Shown: positions 26,940-35,044 of the stretch, piece by piece
How the letters are laid out: every line of letters begins with the position of its first letter
Position numbering within the stretch: the stretch's first letter is position 1
From: an uncultured Bacteroidales bacterium
GTDB lineage: Bacteria > Bacteroidota > Bacteroidia > Bacteroidales > FEN-979
Assembly (NCBI GenBank): GCA_903837605.1
Contig: CAILVF010000004.1
Location: 124,001-188,000, forward strand
Direction: 5' to 3'
Length of the DNA: 64,000 bases
Made by a program: the position numbers and the translations under genes
The notes under the pieces: model-generated
Told to the model about the DNA's origin: nothing
The model's input: the letters and a program-made list of their open reading frames with translations, nothing else
The model's database searches: none

Positions 26940-26958
26940 TGGAAACAAAATTAACGGG

Positions 26959-26966
26959 CAAAAGTA
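26959..26966 (-). promoter_or_regulatory. -7 box TACTTTTG of KimA-like copy 1
   Basis: Minus-strand TACTTTTG, 20 bases before the ATG at 26939. The same octamer precedes copy 2. No -33 TTG. Confidence 0.5.
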
Positions 26967-26988
26967 CGACGTTTAAACATATCCCGAG

Positions 26989-28992
26989 CTAATCTGTCTG
27001 AGTGAGTTTTACCGGGATCAGCACCATCATGAATCCTTTATGGGCAAGACGGTTCTGTAAGGTGATCTGGGTTTGGTTATGAAGCATGCGGGTAAGGGAG
27101 GAAGGGCGTGCAAAGATCGCATTGCCTATAAAGAAAATAACCCTGTGGTATTTATGGACCACTTTCTTGGAAAGTTCCTTCACTTCATCAGCAACGTCGG
27201 TACCTATCGCATAATAGCTGTCGGCAAAACATCCATATGAATGTGCAAGTTCTTCGTACTTTTTGAGATTGAATTTCACGCTGTCTTCAAGGTTCTGAAG
27301 TTCCTCTTCACCTTTGAATGTTCCTGTATCCACTATCCCGACGGAAATGAATATAAAGTTTTTATAATTTTCGAAATCCTCCCTTATTTTAAGGAAGGTA
27401 TTGATGCCAATTCCATTGAAATCGTTTACGCAAATACATGCTGTATGGGATTCCTGGTCAAATTCGGGTAATTCCCTGTTTGCCTTTTCCCAGGTAAGCA
27501 TGGCGGGTTCAACCTGCCTGTACATTTTATGGTCCAGGCGGCCGATCAGTTTTGCAGCGCGGTCATAATGGCTCCTTACCCTTGAAACAAAGAAAATCAG
27601 GCTCGAAGTAATAAGTATGGTAAGCCAGCCTCCTTCGGTGAACTTCACAAAGAGAACCGTGCAAAGGATACTTAGCGTAAGAATTAAACCTAAGCCATTG
27701 ATAAGGAGTTTGGGGATCCAGTGCCCTTCTTTTCTCTTTACCTGCCACCAGTGGCGCACCATCCCTGCCTGGGAAAGTGTAAAAGTGATGAATACGTTAA
27801 TACTATATAGAACCACCAGGGTGGTCACTTTGCCTCCCGTTACCAGCAGTACAAACGAAGCTGCCACGGCCATGAGTATAAGGCCGTTCTGGGTCACCAG
27901 CCTGTCGGAGAGCACCGAGAAACGTCTCGGGAACCAGCTGTCCTGTGCCATGTTCGAGATAACCCGCGGGCCGCCCAGGAAACCTGTCTGTGCCCCTACA
28001 AACAACAATGCAGCTTCAGAGATCAGCGTAATAATCACGAATGTTTGTCCGATCCATTTGTTCCAGCCGGCTGTCATTGCTTCAAGCAGGTTGGCGTTCA
28101 TGGTTTTACCGGGAATATGCTTAAGGTGAAACAGGGAATAGGCAGCAAGAAGTCCCAGTACGGTGATCCCCAGCGAGAAAGCCATAAGCCTCATGGTTGC
28201 AATCCCTGTCTTGACCCTGGGTTCTTTCAGAATAACCATTGAATTTGAAACAGCCTCTATCCCGGTATAGGTACCGGCACCCATACTGTATGCTCTTGCA
28301 AGGATAAGCAGGACGGCAAAAGTACCCAGGCTGTTGCTTGCCTGCTTGAATTCCCTCGTGGCATCAGGCACCATGTTGATAAATTCCCTGGTGTGAAACA
28401 TGATGGGGTAAACGATCGCGAAAGCATGTGTAAGCAGGAAGATGATAAATATAGGCATCAGTGACATCACCGACTCTTTTACGCCCCTGAGGTTCAAAAG
28501 TAAAAGGATTAGGATAATGCCAAGTGTTGTGTACAGTTTATAAATCTGAAAAGTGTCGGGGAAATTGCTGAATATGGCGTCCACACCGCTGGCGACGCTG
28601 ATGGAAATAGTAAGGATGTAGTCAACGATAAGTGAACAGCCGGATACCATGCCAAGGCGGGGGGAGAGGAGTTTCGCTGCAACCTGGTAACCGCCTCCTC
28701 CTGATGGAAACAGTTTTATGATCTGTGAATAGCTGCTGCTGATGATGGCGATAGTGAGAACAACTGCAAGGGCAATAAAAATAGTCATCCCATGGTAATG
28801 GCCCAGGGCGCGGTAGGCTTCTTCAGGACCGTAGCAGGAAGATGACAGCCCGTCGGAACCCAATCCTATCCAGGCCATGATGGCTACCAGCGTGACTTTC
28901 TCAAAGATGTTCTCATCTTTGAGATCACGGGCGTTGCCAACGAATACCTTTCTGATCCTTTCTGTTGTGCTAAGCCTTTCTCTCTGTTTCAT
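26989..28992 (-). CDS. KimA-like APC-superfamily potassium transporter, copy 2
   Basis: Paralogue of the downstream transporter, also 667 residues and collinear throughout. The same putative ion-site motifs are present (D47, Y54, D124). Differences concentrate in the N-terminal tail, in the loop around residues 150-220 and in the cytosolic domain. The C-terminal part (DSYYAIGTDVADEVKELS) resembles the cytosolic domain of KimA. It has its own promoter, so the two copies could be expressed under different conditions. No c-di-AMP riboswitch is visible in the 64-base gap upstream. Confidence 0.8.
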   Translation of the reverse strand: MKQRERLSTTERIRKVFVGNARDLKDENIFEKVTLVAIMAWIGLGSDGLSSSCYGPEEAYRALGHYHGMTIFIALAVVLTIAIISSSYSQIIKLFPSGGGGYQVAAKLLSPRLGMVSGCSLIVDYILTISISVASGVDAIFSNFPDTFQIYKLYTTLGIILILLLLNLRGVKESVMSLMPIFIIFLLTHAFAIVYPIMFHTREFINMVPDATREFKQASNSLGTFAVLLILARAYSMGAGTYTGIEAVSNSMVILKEPRVKTGIATMRLMAFSLGITVLGLLAAYSLFHLKHIPGKTMNANLLEAMTAGWNKWIGQTFVIITLISEAALLFVGAQTGFLGGPRVISNMAQDSWFPRRFSVLSDRLVTQNGLILMAVAASFVLLVTGGKVTTLVVLYSINVFITFTLSQAGMVRHWWQVKRKEGHWIPKLLINGLGLILTLSILCTVLFVKFTEGGWLTILITSSLIFFVSRVRSHYDRAAKLIGRLDHKMYRQVEPAMLTWEKANRELPEFDQESHTACICVNDFNGIGINTFLKIREDFENYKNFIFISVGIVDTGTFKGEEELQNLEDSVKFNLKKYEELAHSYGCFADSYYAIGTDVADEVKELSKKVVHKYHRVIFFIGNAIFARPSSLTRMLHNQTQITLQNRLAHKGFMMVLIPVKLTQTD

Positions 28993-29011
28993 CAGAAATG
29001 AAATTGACTGG

Positions 29012-29041
29012 CAAAAGTAACATGTTTAATCAAATAACAAA
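29012..29041 (-). promoter_or_regulatory. Promoter TTTG-N18-TACTTTTG of KimA-like copy 2
   Basis: Minus-strand TTTG (29041-29038), 18 bases, TACTTTTG (29019-29012); 20 bases before the ATG at 28992. Full consensus match. Confidence 0.65.
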
Positions 29042-29056
29042 CACTTTTAAAACCGG

Positions 29057-29518
29057 CTAATATCCGAATGAACGGCCTTCAATTTTATCAATTTTAATCT
29101 TCCATACGGTCACCTCCCGGATGGAAGGAGGATTGAATTTAAACTCCTTCCCGCTGTATTGAGCCATAATGACTTTCAGCGCAGCAATTTTTTCCTCAGG
29201 ATCAATTATAAACTCCGCCTTTCCGTATACCAGCACCGAACGGTACTTCATGCTCCAGGAGCATGCCACATCCTCGTTCTGGTAACGGAGCAGATGATCG
29301 GTGCTGAAATTGACACAAACCGCTGGATTCTGCCTCAGTATGTTTATTTTTTTCCCATGCTGCGCCCCGTGCATATAAACAAACCCTTCACTGAGACCAA
29401 AGTTCATCGGTATCACATAGGGTTGGTTTGCATTGTCAACCATAGCCAGGTGGCACCATTGACATCGACTGATAATGCCGAGCAACTCAGCTTCATTGGT
29501 TATTTCGTGACGGCGCAT
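29057..29518 (-). CDS. Nim-like pyridoxamine 5'-phosphate oxidase family flavoprotein
   Basis: FMN-binding split-barrel protein of 153 residues. The N-terminal EAELLGIISRCQWCHLAMVDN, PYVIPMNFGLSEGFVYMHGA and HGKKINILRQNPAVCVNF segments place it in the Pyridox_ox_2/NimA-like family, whose members include 5-nitroimidazole reductases and many proteins of unknown substrate. The sequence alone does not show resistance activity. Last gene of the minus-strand run, 12 bases after radA. Confidence 0.82.
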   Translation of the reverse strand: MRRHEITNEAELLGIISRCQWCHLAMVDNANQPYVIPMNFGLSEGFVYMHGAQHGKKINILRQNPAVCVNFSTDHLLRYQNEDVACSWSMKYRSVLVYGKAEFIIDPEEKIAALKVIMAQYSGKEFKFNPPSIREVTVWKIKIDKIEGRSFGY

Positions 29519-29530
29519 GTAAGGTCTGAT

Positions 29531-30895
29531 TTATCGGAATAAGGCTTTATAAACTTCCTGAACCTTGGTAACAGGTACGATCTCAATTGCGTACCTGTTT
29601 TTATCAAGGGAGCGGGAATTGTATTTGGAAACAAAGATGCGTTCGAACCCCAGTTTTTCAGCTTCAGACACCCTTTGTTCAATACGGTTGGTTGGCCTGA
29701 TTTCACCGCTTAATCCCACTTCAGCGGCAAAACATGTTTTTGTATCTATCGGCTCATCCTGGTTTGACGACAATATTGCAGCAACTATAGCCAGGTCTAT
29801 TGCTGGATCATCCACATCGAGGCCCCCTGCGATATTGAGAAAGACGTCCTTATGGCCCAGCCTGAAACCGCTTCGTTTTTCAAGAACTGCAAGAAGCATG
29901 TTCAGCCGCCTGACATTAAATCCCGTTGTTGAACGCTGAGGTGTGCCGTAAACGGCCGTGGAAACAAGGGCCTGGGTCTCGATAAGCATGGGCCTCAGGC
30001 CTTCAACCATAGCCGCTATAGCGATCCCGCTTACTTTTTCATCATGCTGGCTTAACAGTATTTCCGAGGGGTTTGAGACTTCCCTCATACCCGTATCGTT
30101 CATTTCATAGATCCCGAGTTCAGAGGTGGATCCGAAGCGGTTCTTCAGTGAACGGAGGATGCGGTAACCGTAGTTCCTGTCGCCTTCGAACTGGAGTACG
30201 GTATCGACCATATGTTCAAGTATCTTAGGGCCTGCAAGGCTGCCGTCCTTCGTGATATGGCCGATAAGGAAAACAGGGATACGGGTTATCTTGGCATATT
30301 TCTGCATTTCCCCGGCACATTCCTTAATCTGACTGATACTGCCGGCCGACGATTCAATGCTATCGGTCTGCAGGGTCTGGATGGAATCAATGATCACCAT
30401 CCCGGGTTGGATTTTTTCAAGGTGCTGAAAAATGGCCTGGGTATTTGTCTCTGTAAGGACATAGCAGTTTTCATTTTGTATACCGAGACGATCGGCCCTC
30501 ATCCTTAGTTGCTGGTCGCTCTCCTCCCCGCTGATGTACAGTACTTTCAGCTCGTTACATTTCAGGGCAACCTGGAGCATCAGGGTTGACTTCCCGATCC
30601 CGGGTTCTCCTCCTATGAGGACCAGGGAACCCTGGACCAGTCCACCCCCGAGAACACGGTTCAGTTCAGCATCCCGGGTGTTGATGCGTTGATCATTCTC
30701 AAAACTGACATCTGATATTTTTCTCGGACCGGGTCTTTGGTCGTTTGGCCTTGTAAAACCCTTATGTTTTTCTTCCCTCTGGATTACCTCTTCCACGAGG
30801 GTGTTCCATTCCCCGCAGGCCGGGCATTTTCCCATCCATTTGCTCTGCTGTGACCCGCAGCTTGTGCAGAAAAATGCAGTCTTGACTTTTGGCAT
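29531..30895 (-). CDS. radA: DNA repair protein RadA/Sms
   Basis: RecA-like branch-migration ATPase of 454 residues acting in recombinational repair. Zinc finger C10-C13-C24-C27 (FFCTSCGSQQSKW, CPACGEW), Walker A GGEPGIGKST (residues 95-104), the RadA-specific LKNRFGS motif and a C-terminal Lon-protease-like domain (GGLDVDDPAIDLAIVAAI). Complete. It begins 9 bases after the adenylyltransferase gene. Confidence 0.96.
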   Translation of the reverse strand: MPKVKTAFFCTSCGSQQSKWMGKCPACGEWNTLVEEVIQREEKHKGFTRPNDQRPGPRKISDVSFENDQRINTRDAELNRVLGGGLVQGSLVLIGGEPGIGKSTLMLQVALKCNELKVLYISGEESDQQLRMRADRLGIQNENCYVLTETNTQAIFQHLEKIQPGMVIIDSIQTLQTDSIESSAGSISQIKECAGEMQKYAKITRIPVFLIGHITKDGSLAGPKILEHMVDTVLQFEGDRNYGYRILRSLKNRFGSTSELGIYEMNDTGMREVSNPSEILLSQHDEKVSGIAIAAMVEGLRPMLIETQALVSTAVYGTPQRSTTGFNVRRLNMLLAVLEKRSGFRLGHKDVFLNIAGGLDVDDPAIDLAIVAAILSSNQDEPIDTKTCFAAEVGLSGEIRPTNRIEQRVSEAEKLGFERIFVSKYNSRSLDKNRYAIEIVPVTKVQEVYKALFR

Positions 30896-30904
30896 AACAG
30901 GATC

Positions 30905-31402
30905 TTAGAGATGGACCTTGTGTGCCTTCTCAATAGTATGGGTAGTGGAATACCCCCTGGTAAGTTCAATGGTTACAACTTCTCCGCCCCTGGCTTTGAC
31001 AATATCACTTCCTACAATGTCCTGCCCGTCGTAATCCTTGCCTTTAACCAAAACATCAGGTTGAATAAGTTTGATCAGTTCATAGGGAGTGTCTTCCTCG
31101 AACATGACCACCGCATCTACAAAAAGCAGGGACGCCAGGGTGAAAGCCCGTGCATGATGGCTGTTTACGGGGCGGTGGATGCCCTTGATACGGTGAATGC
31201 TGTCATCGGAATTCAACCCGACTATCAGGATGTTTCCGAGAGCCCTTGCTTTACCGAGTAATTCAATATGACCCAGGTGCAGTATATCGAAGCAGCCATT
31301 GGTAAATACGATCTTTTTATCCTGGAACCTCCACATAGCCAATTGCCTCTTCATGGCTTCCCAGGTAAATATCTTGGCTTTTACAATTTTAAGCTTTCCC
31401 AT
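30905..31402 (-). CDS. D-glycero-beta-D-manno-heptose 1-phosphate adenylyltransferase
   Basis: Nucleotidyltransferase of 165 residues, equivalent to the C-terminal half of HldE (RfaE2). It activates heptose-1-phosphate to ADP-heptose for the LPS core. FTNGCFDILHLGH (residues 33-45) holds the HxGH catalytic motif; GLNSDDSIHRIKG and the C-terminal GYSTTHTIEK, analogous to ISSTxxI, also fit. The ATG at 31402 is chosen; the frame is open for 17 more codons, but these are hydrophobic and unlike the family. The start region overlaps the 3' end of the flippase-like gene by 14 bases, suggesting coupled translation. The separate kinase half is not in the window. Confidence 0.9.
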   Translation of the reverse strand: MGKLKIVKAKIFTWEAMKRQLAMWRFQDKKIVFTNGCFDILHLGHIELLGKARALGNILIVGLNSDDSIHRIKGIHRPVNSHHARAFTLASLLFVDAVVMFEEDTPYELIKLIQPDVLVKGKDYDGQDIVGSDIVKARGGEVVTIELTRGYSTTHTIEKAHKVHL

Positions 31403-32432
31403 CTTCTGACCGTTTAATAGATAAAAGTAATAAAGAAACTCCACCCACAACAAGTATCATCAGTGTTTGCGCTGTCCATGCGATCCAGCCAAGCGCAAGG
31501 CCGGTGGGTTTGGCAATACCGTAAAGAAGAAGCGTTTCCTGCACAATGGCAGGATATAAACCAATCCCTCCGGGAGTGATCATGATCCCTACACTGCCGA
31601 GGACCAGTGATGACAGTCCCGCACCTGGCCCGAGGCCCGAAGTTTCGGCAAAACAAAAGAAAATAACATACAGCATGAAAAAGTAGAGAACCCAGATCAT
31701 GACTGAATAGAATACAAAAAGACCCGGTTTCCTAACCTGGCTGAGAGATTTCAGGCCTTCCCAAAATCCAATCACGAGGGTTTTCAACTTCTGGAAAGCC
31801 TTTGATGCCAAAACCTTTTTCCTAAGGGCAAACCATAATAAGATAATGAATAAAGCCAGGCCCCCGAGAGAAAGAAAAATCATCCTGGAATAATGCAGAG
31901 TCCCAAATTTTGCCACCATCTTGGGATAAATATTCTGATCGAGATAATCTTTAATGGTACCCAGCTGAGTGAAAAACATCAGCAGGAAAAGAAGGAAAAA
32001 AATCAGCATGTCAATAGCCCTTTCGGTCACAACCGTCCCCAGTGCTTTCTGGAAAGGAACCTTTTCATACTTCGACATAATTCCGCAGCGGGTCACCTCT
32101 CCAAGCCTCGGGAAAGCCATATTGGCAAAATAACCCACCATCACCGCGTAAAATGTTGTTTTAAGTTTGGGCTTGAATCCCAATGGCTCAAAAAACAATA
32201 TCCAGCGCGCCGAACGTAAAATATGGCTGAAAATGCCTAACACAACCGCCAGGCCTACCCAGTAGTAGTTTGCGGTGCGGAAAGAATGAAGTATCTGCAC
32301 CCTTTCTTCGGATGTAAGGTCTTTGAGGGAAAGCCATATTATCAATAACCCCAATCCAAGAAAAAAAGAAAACTTCAAAGCGGTAATTATCTTCTTCGCT
32401 GGGGAGGAAGCCTCGGTCACAGTCTTAGTCAT
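31389..32432 (-). CDS. Lysylphosphatidylglycerol-synthase-TM / UPF0104 flippase-like protein
   Basis: Polytopic membrane protein of 347 residues with about eight helices. Segments FHSFRTANYYWVGLAVVLGIF-like, YFANMAFPRLGEVTRCGIM and GSVGIMITPGGIGLYPAIVQ are typical of the YbhN/UPF0104 family, homologous to the flippase half of MprF. It has no aminoacyl-transferase domain. Probably moves or binds lipids; the substrate is unknown. Located between panD and the heptose adenylyltransferase, 3 bases after panD. Confidence 0.84.
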   Translation of the reverse strand: MTKTVTEASSPAKKIITALKFSFFLGLGLLIIWLSLKDLTSEERVQILHSFRTANYYWVGLAVVLGIFSHILRSARWILFFEPLGFKPKLKTTFYAVMVGYFANMAFPRLGEVTRCGIMSKYEKVPFQKALGTVVTERAIDMLIFFLLFLLMFFTQLGTIKDYLDQNIYPKMVAKFGTLHYSRMIFLSLGGLALFIILLWFALRKKVLASKAFQKLKTLVIGFWEGLKSLSQVRKPGLFVFYSVMIWVLYFFMLYVIFFCFAETSGLGPGAGLSSLVLGSVGIMITPGGIGLYPAIVQETLLLYGIAKPTGLALGWIAWTAQTLMILVVGGVSLLLLSIKRSEDGKA

Positions 32433-32435
32433 CTA

Positions 32436-32801
32436 TTAATCCTTTTTTCTTGAAGAAAGTCTGTTCTTCTCGTCAGGAAACGCCATGGAAGGCTTGAATT
32501 TTTTTGCCTGATCAAAATCCATCGCGGCATAGGACACGATAATAACCATGTCACCTTTCAGGAATTTTCGGGCAGCTGCTCCGTTCAGGCAAATTACGCC
32601 ACTGCCTTTTCTGCCTTTAATAACATATGTTTCAATACGCTCACCATTGTTTATATTCAGCACCTGAACTTTTTCAAACTCAATCAGGTTTGCCTCCTTC
32701 ATTAAGGTTTCATCAATGGTAATGCTCCCGACATAATTGATGTTGGCATCCGTAACCGTGGCACGATGAATTTTGGATTTAAGTACTTCAATCTGCATCA
32801 T
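32436..32801 (-). CDS. panD: Aspartate 1-decarboxylase proenzyme
   Basis: Pyruvoyl enzyme making beta-alanine from aspartate for pantothenate, 121 residues. The self-cleavage site G25-S26 (NYVGSITID) is intact, as are the N-terminal [13 protein letters not shown] and the central [12 protein letters not shown] and [11 protein letters not shown] segments. Start is one of two consecutive ATGs (32801 or 32798). 9 bases after panC. Confidence 0.95.
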   Translation of the reverse strand: MMQIEVLKSKIHRATVTDANINYVGSITIDETLMKEANLIEFEKVQVLNINNGERIETYVIKGRKGSGVICLNGAAARKFLKGDMVIIVSYAAMDFDQAKKFKPSMAFPDEKNRLSSRKKD

Positions 32802-32810
32802 GCTGCAAAA

Positions 32811-33662
32811 TTACGAAAAAAGTTCAACATTGTCTATCAGCCTCACATCGCCAAGGAAGACCGCAGTCAGGGCAACCAACTGGTTTTTATGTCCCCAGGC
32901 TTCGACAGGCATCAGTGTCTCCCGGTCGGCTATTTCGAAATATTCAACCCTGAACATCGAATCCTCCTGGATTTTTTTTATTGCCCATTCCTTCAGTTCC
33001 CATACAGGGGTTTTTGTCCCTTTTTCCCGCACTTTGCAAAGTACTTCAAAGATCCTCCGGGCAACCTGTCTTTCGCCGATGGTAAGCCTCAGGTTTCTTG
33101 AGCTCATCGCCAGTCCGTCATCTTCCCTCACAGTTTCGCAGCCGATAATGTTTACCGGCAATCCCAGAGATGCCTGCATATGTTTAATGATCATCAGCTG
33201 CTGGTAGTCCTTCTTCCCAAAATATGCATTGGAAGGCCCGATGATATCAAAAAGTTTTTTAACCACGGTCACCACCCCTTTGAAATGTCCCGGGCGGAAT
33301 TTCCCTTCCATGACCTTATCAAGCATCCCATACTCTAAGTCTACGGGATCCTGTTTGCCATTAGGGTACATTTCTTCAACTGAAGGGCAAAACATCATAT
33401 TGCACCCGTGACTTTTTAACAGGCGGGCATCGAGGGATAAATTCCTCGGGTATTTGGCCAGGTCTTCGGGATTATTAAACTGGATGGGGTTTACAAAAAC
33501 GCTGCATACGGTAATGTCATTTTCGGCCCTTGACTGAGCGATAAGCCTCAGGTGCCCGTCATGCAATGCCCCCATGGTAGGCACGAACCCGATCTTCAGG
33601 TTCTTTTTCTGATATGTTCTTAGCCAGAGCTTAGCCTCTTTGATCGTCGTGATCTCCTTCAT
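32811..33662 (-). CDS. panC: Pantothenate synthetase
   Basis: Ligates pantoate and beta-alanine with ATP to pantothenate; cytosolic, 283 residues. GFVPTMGALHDGH (residues 25-37) holds the HxGH nucleotide motif; FVNPIQFNNPEDL, the FGKKDYQQL segment and MSSRNLRLT also match. Begins 10 bases after the NarL-type regulator, and panD follows 9 bases later. panB is about 20 kb away in the window. Confidence 0.96.
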   Translation of the reverse strand: MKEITTIKEAKLWLRTYQKKNLKIGFVPTMGALHDGHLRLIAQSRAENDITVCSVFVNPIQFNNPEDLAKYPRNLSLDARLLKSHGCNMMFCPSVEEMYPNGKQDPVDLEYGMLDKVMEGKFRPGHFKGVVTVVKKLFDIIGPSNAYFGKKDYQQLMIIKHMQASLGLPVNIIGCETVREDDGLAMSSRNLRLTIGERQVARRIFEVLCKVREKGTKTPVWELKEWAIKKIQEDSMFRVEYFEIADRETLMPVEAWGHKNQLVALTAVFLGDVRLIDNVELFS

Positions 33663-33671
33663 CTTCAGTCT

Positions 33672-34331
33672 TTAGAGGTTAATTAGTTTGTTACGGATCG
33701 CAAATTTCACCATTTCGACCGGGGACCGTATACCGAGTTTTTTCATAATATGGTTCTTATGCGTTTCAACCGTACGTACGGAGATATTCAGTTTTACACC
33801 TATTTCCTTGTTGTTGAATCCCTCGGCATAAAGCCTGAGGATCTCCAGTTCCCTGGAGGAAAGGTTGTAGGAAGGTTTTTCCTGTTCATCCTCCTTCTCA
33901 ACGGCTGATCGTATAAAACTTTTAAGCAGGATCTTGGAAATGGTTTCACCAAAGAATTCCTCGCCCCTGAATATCGCATATATGGCCTTGACCAGCTCAT
34001 CCCTGGAGGTGTTTTTAGGAAGATAGCCTTTGGCGCCTGATTTGATTGCCCCGGTCACAAAATCTTCATGGGTATACATTGACAGGATAAGCACCCTGAT
34101 CTGGGGGTATTCATGCCTCAGCCTTTTTGTTATCTCTATACCCGAGATATCGGGCAAAGAGATGTCCAGGACAATGATGTCGGGTTGTACTATTTTCAGT
34201 TTCTCAAACAGGCTTTTGCCCGTCGAAGCTTCCCCGATGATAGAGATGTCGGGAATGGAAGTCAGCAGGGCCTTTAGCCCGTCACGTACCAGGTCGTGGT
34301 CCTCTACAAGAAATATCTTAATCGTTTCCAT
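33672..34331 (-). CDS. NarL/FixJ-family response regulator
   Basis: DNA-binding response regulator of 219 residues. Receiver residues 1-120 with acidic D11 and phosphoacceptor D56 (IIVLDISLPDISG); LuxR-type HTH at about 152-215 (LSSRELEILRLYAEGFNNKEIG ... RTVETHKNHIMKKLG region). Its start directly abuts the stop of the kinase gene, a clear two-component pair. It sits 10 bases before panC, so the pair may be transcribed with the downstream pantothenate genes. Confidence 0.94.
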   Translation of the reverse strand: METIKIFLVEDHDLVRDGLKALLTSIPDISIIGEASTGKSLFEKLKIVQPDIIVLDISLPDISGIEITKRLRHEYPQIRVLILSMYTHEDFVTGAIKSGAKGYLPKNTSRDELVKAIYAIFRGEEFFGETISKILLKSFIRSAVEKEDEQEKPSYNLSSRELEILRLYAEGFNNKEIGVKLNISVRTVETHKNHIMKKLGIRSPVEMVKFAIRNKLINL

Positions 34332-34997
34332 TTACAGGTACCTTGGAACTTTAATCTGTATCAGGGTCCCTTTTCCCGTTGCCGAATTAAGGTCGATAAG
34401 CCCGCCCAGCAGTTTCACCCTTTCCTGCATATTATGAAGGCCATGCCCTCCCTGGCTCCCCGAGTCATGAGGCCTGAATCCCTTGCCGTTATCCTGTATG
34501 CTGAGGTAGATAAAATCATGGTCGTTCATCAGTTTGATATAGGCCTGGTCGGCATTCGAATGTTTAATGATGTTGTTAAGGGCTTCCTGAACTATACGGT
34601 AAAGATACGTCTGTATTTTTTTATTCCATTCATCGGTACTCACTTTATGTTCGAATTTGATCCTGACCGATGAATGCCTGCCGGTATCCTCGCACAAATT
34701 GAACAGGGCGATCACCAGCCCGAATTCCTCGAGCACAGGCGGCATCAGGTCGGTGGTGATACGCCTTATTTCATCAATTATCTGGTCGAACTGCCTTTTA
34801 ATGCCGTCCAGCTGGGGCTTTATCTCTTTTTCGGGGATATAGCTGAGGCTTTCAAGTTTCATCTTGATGGCAACCATCGACTGCCCGATTCCGTCGTGCA
34901 ATTCCCGTGACAAACGCTGGCGTTCAAGTTCCTGGCCGTCGATCACCGACAGTATGTGCGACATTCTTGACTTTTTGTTACTTTTGGGGACGGCCAT
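34332..34997 (-). CDS. Cytosolic NarX/DesK-type histidine kinase without sensor domain
   Basis: Histidine kinase of 221 residues. H34 lies in the HisKA_3 motif (QRLSRELHDGIGQSM), followed by an HATPase_c domain with NNIIKHSNA (N box), DNGKGF and GGHGLHNMQERVKLLGG (G boxes). There is no membrane segment and only about 25 residues before the dimerisation helix, so any signal must come from a partner protein or the cytosol. The ATG at 34997 is chosen because a -7 promoter box at 35029-35022 would overlap the longer start at 35024. Confidence 0.9.
   Translation of the reverse strand: MAVPKSNKKSRMSHILSVIDGQELERQRLSRELHDGIGQSMVAIKMKLESLSYIPEKEIKPQLDGIKRQFDQIIDEIRRITTDLMPPVLEEFGLVIALFNLCEDTGRHSSVRIKFEHKVSTDEWNKKIQTYLYRIVQEALNNIIKHSNADQAYIKLMNDHDFIYLSIQDNGKGFRPHDSGSQGGHGLHNMQERVKLLGGLIDLNSATGKGTLIQIKVPRYL
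34979..34986 (+). promoter_or_regulatory. -7 box TACTTTTG upstream of the M1 aminopeptidase
   Basis: Plus-strand TACTTTTG, 58 bases before the ATG at 35045; it lies inside the 5' end of the divergent kinase gene. Confidence 0.45.
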
Positions 34998-35021
34998 ATG
35001 GTTATAAAAACGTAGAGGCCA

Positions 35022-35029
35022 CAAAGGTA
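35022..35029 (-). promoter_or_regulatory. -7 box TACCTTTG of the kinase-regulator-pan run
   Basis: Minus-strand TACCTTTG, 24 bases before the ATG at 34997. It argues against a start at 35024. No -33 TTG at the right distance. Confidence 0.5.
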
Positions 35030-35044
35030 AAAAAATAGCATCTC

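Noticed and set aside
29057..29518. Calling the flavoprotein a nitroimidazole-resistance gene
   Set aside because: The family contains many non-resistance proteins and no determinant visible in the sequence separates them.
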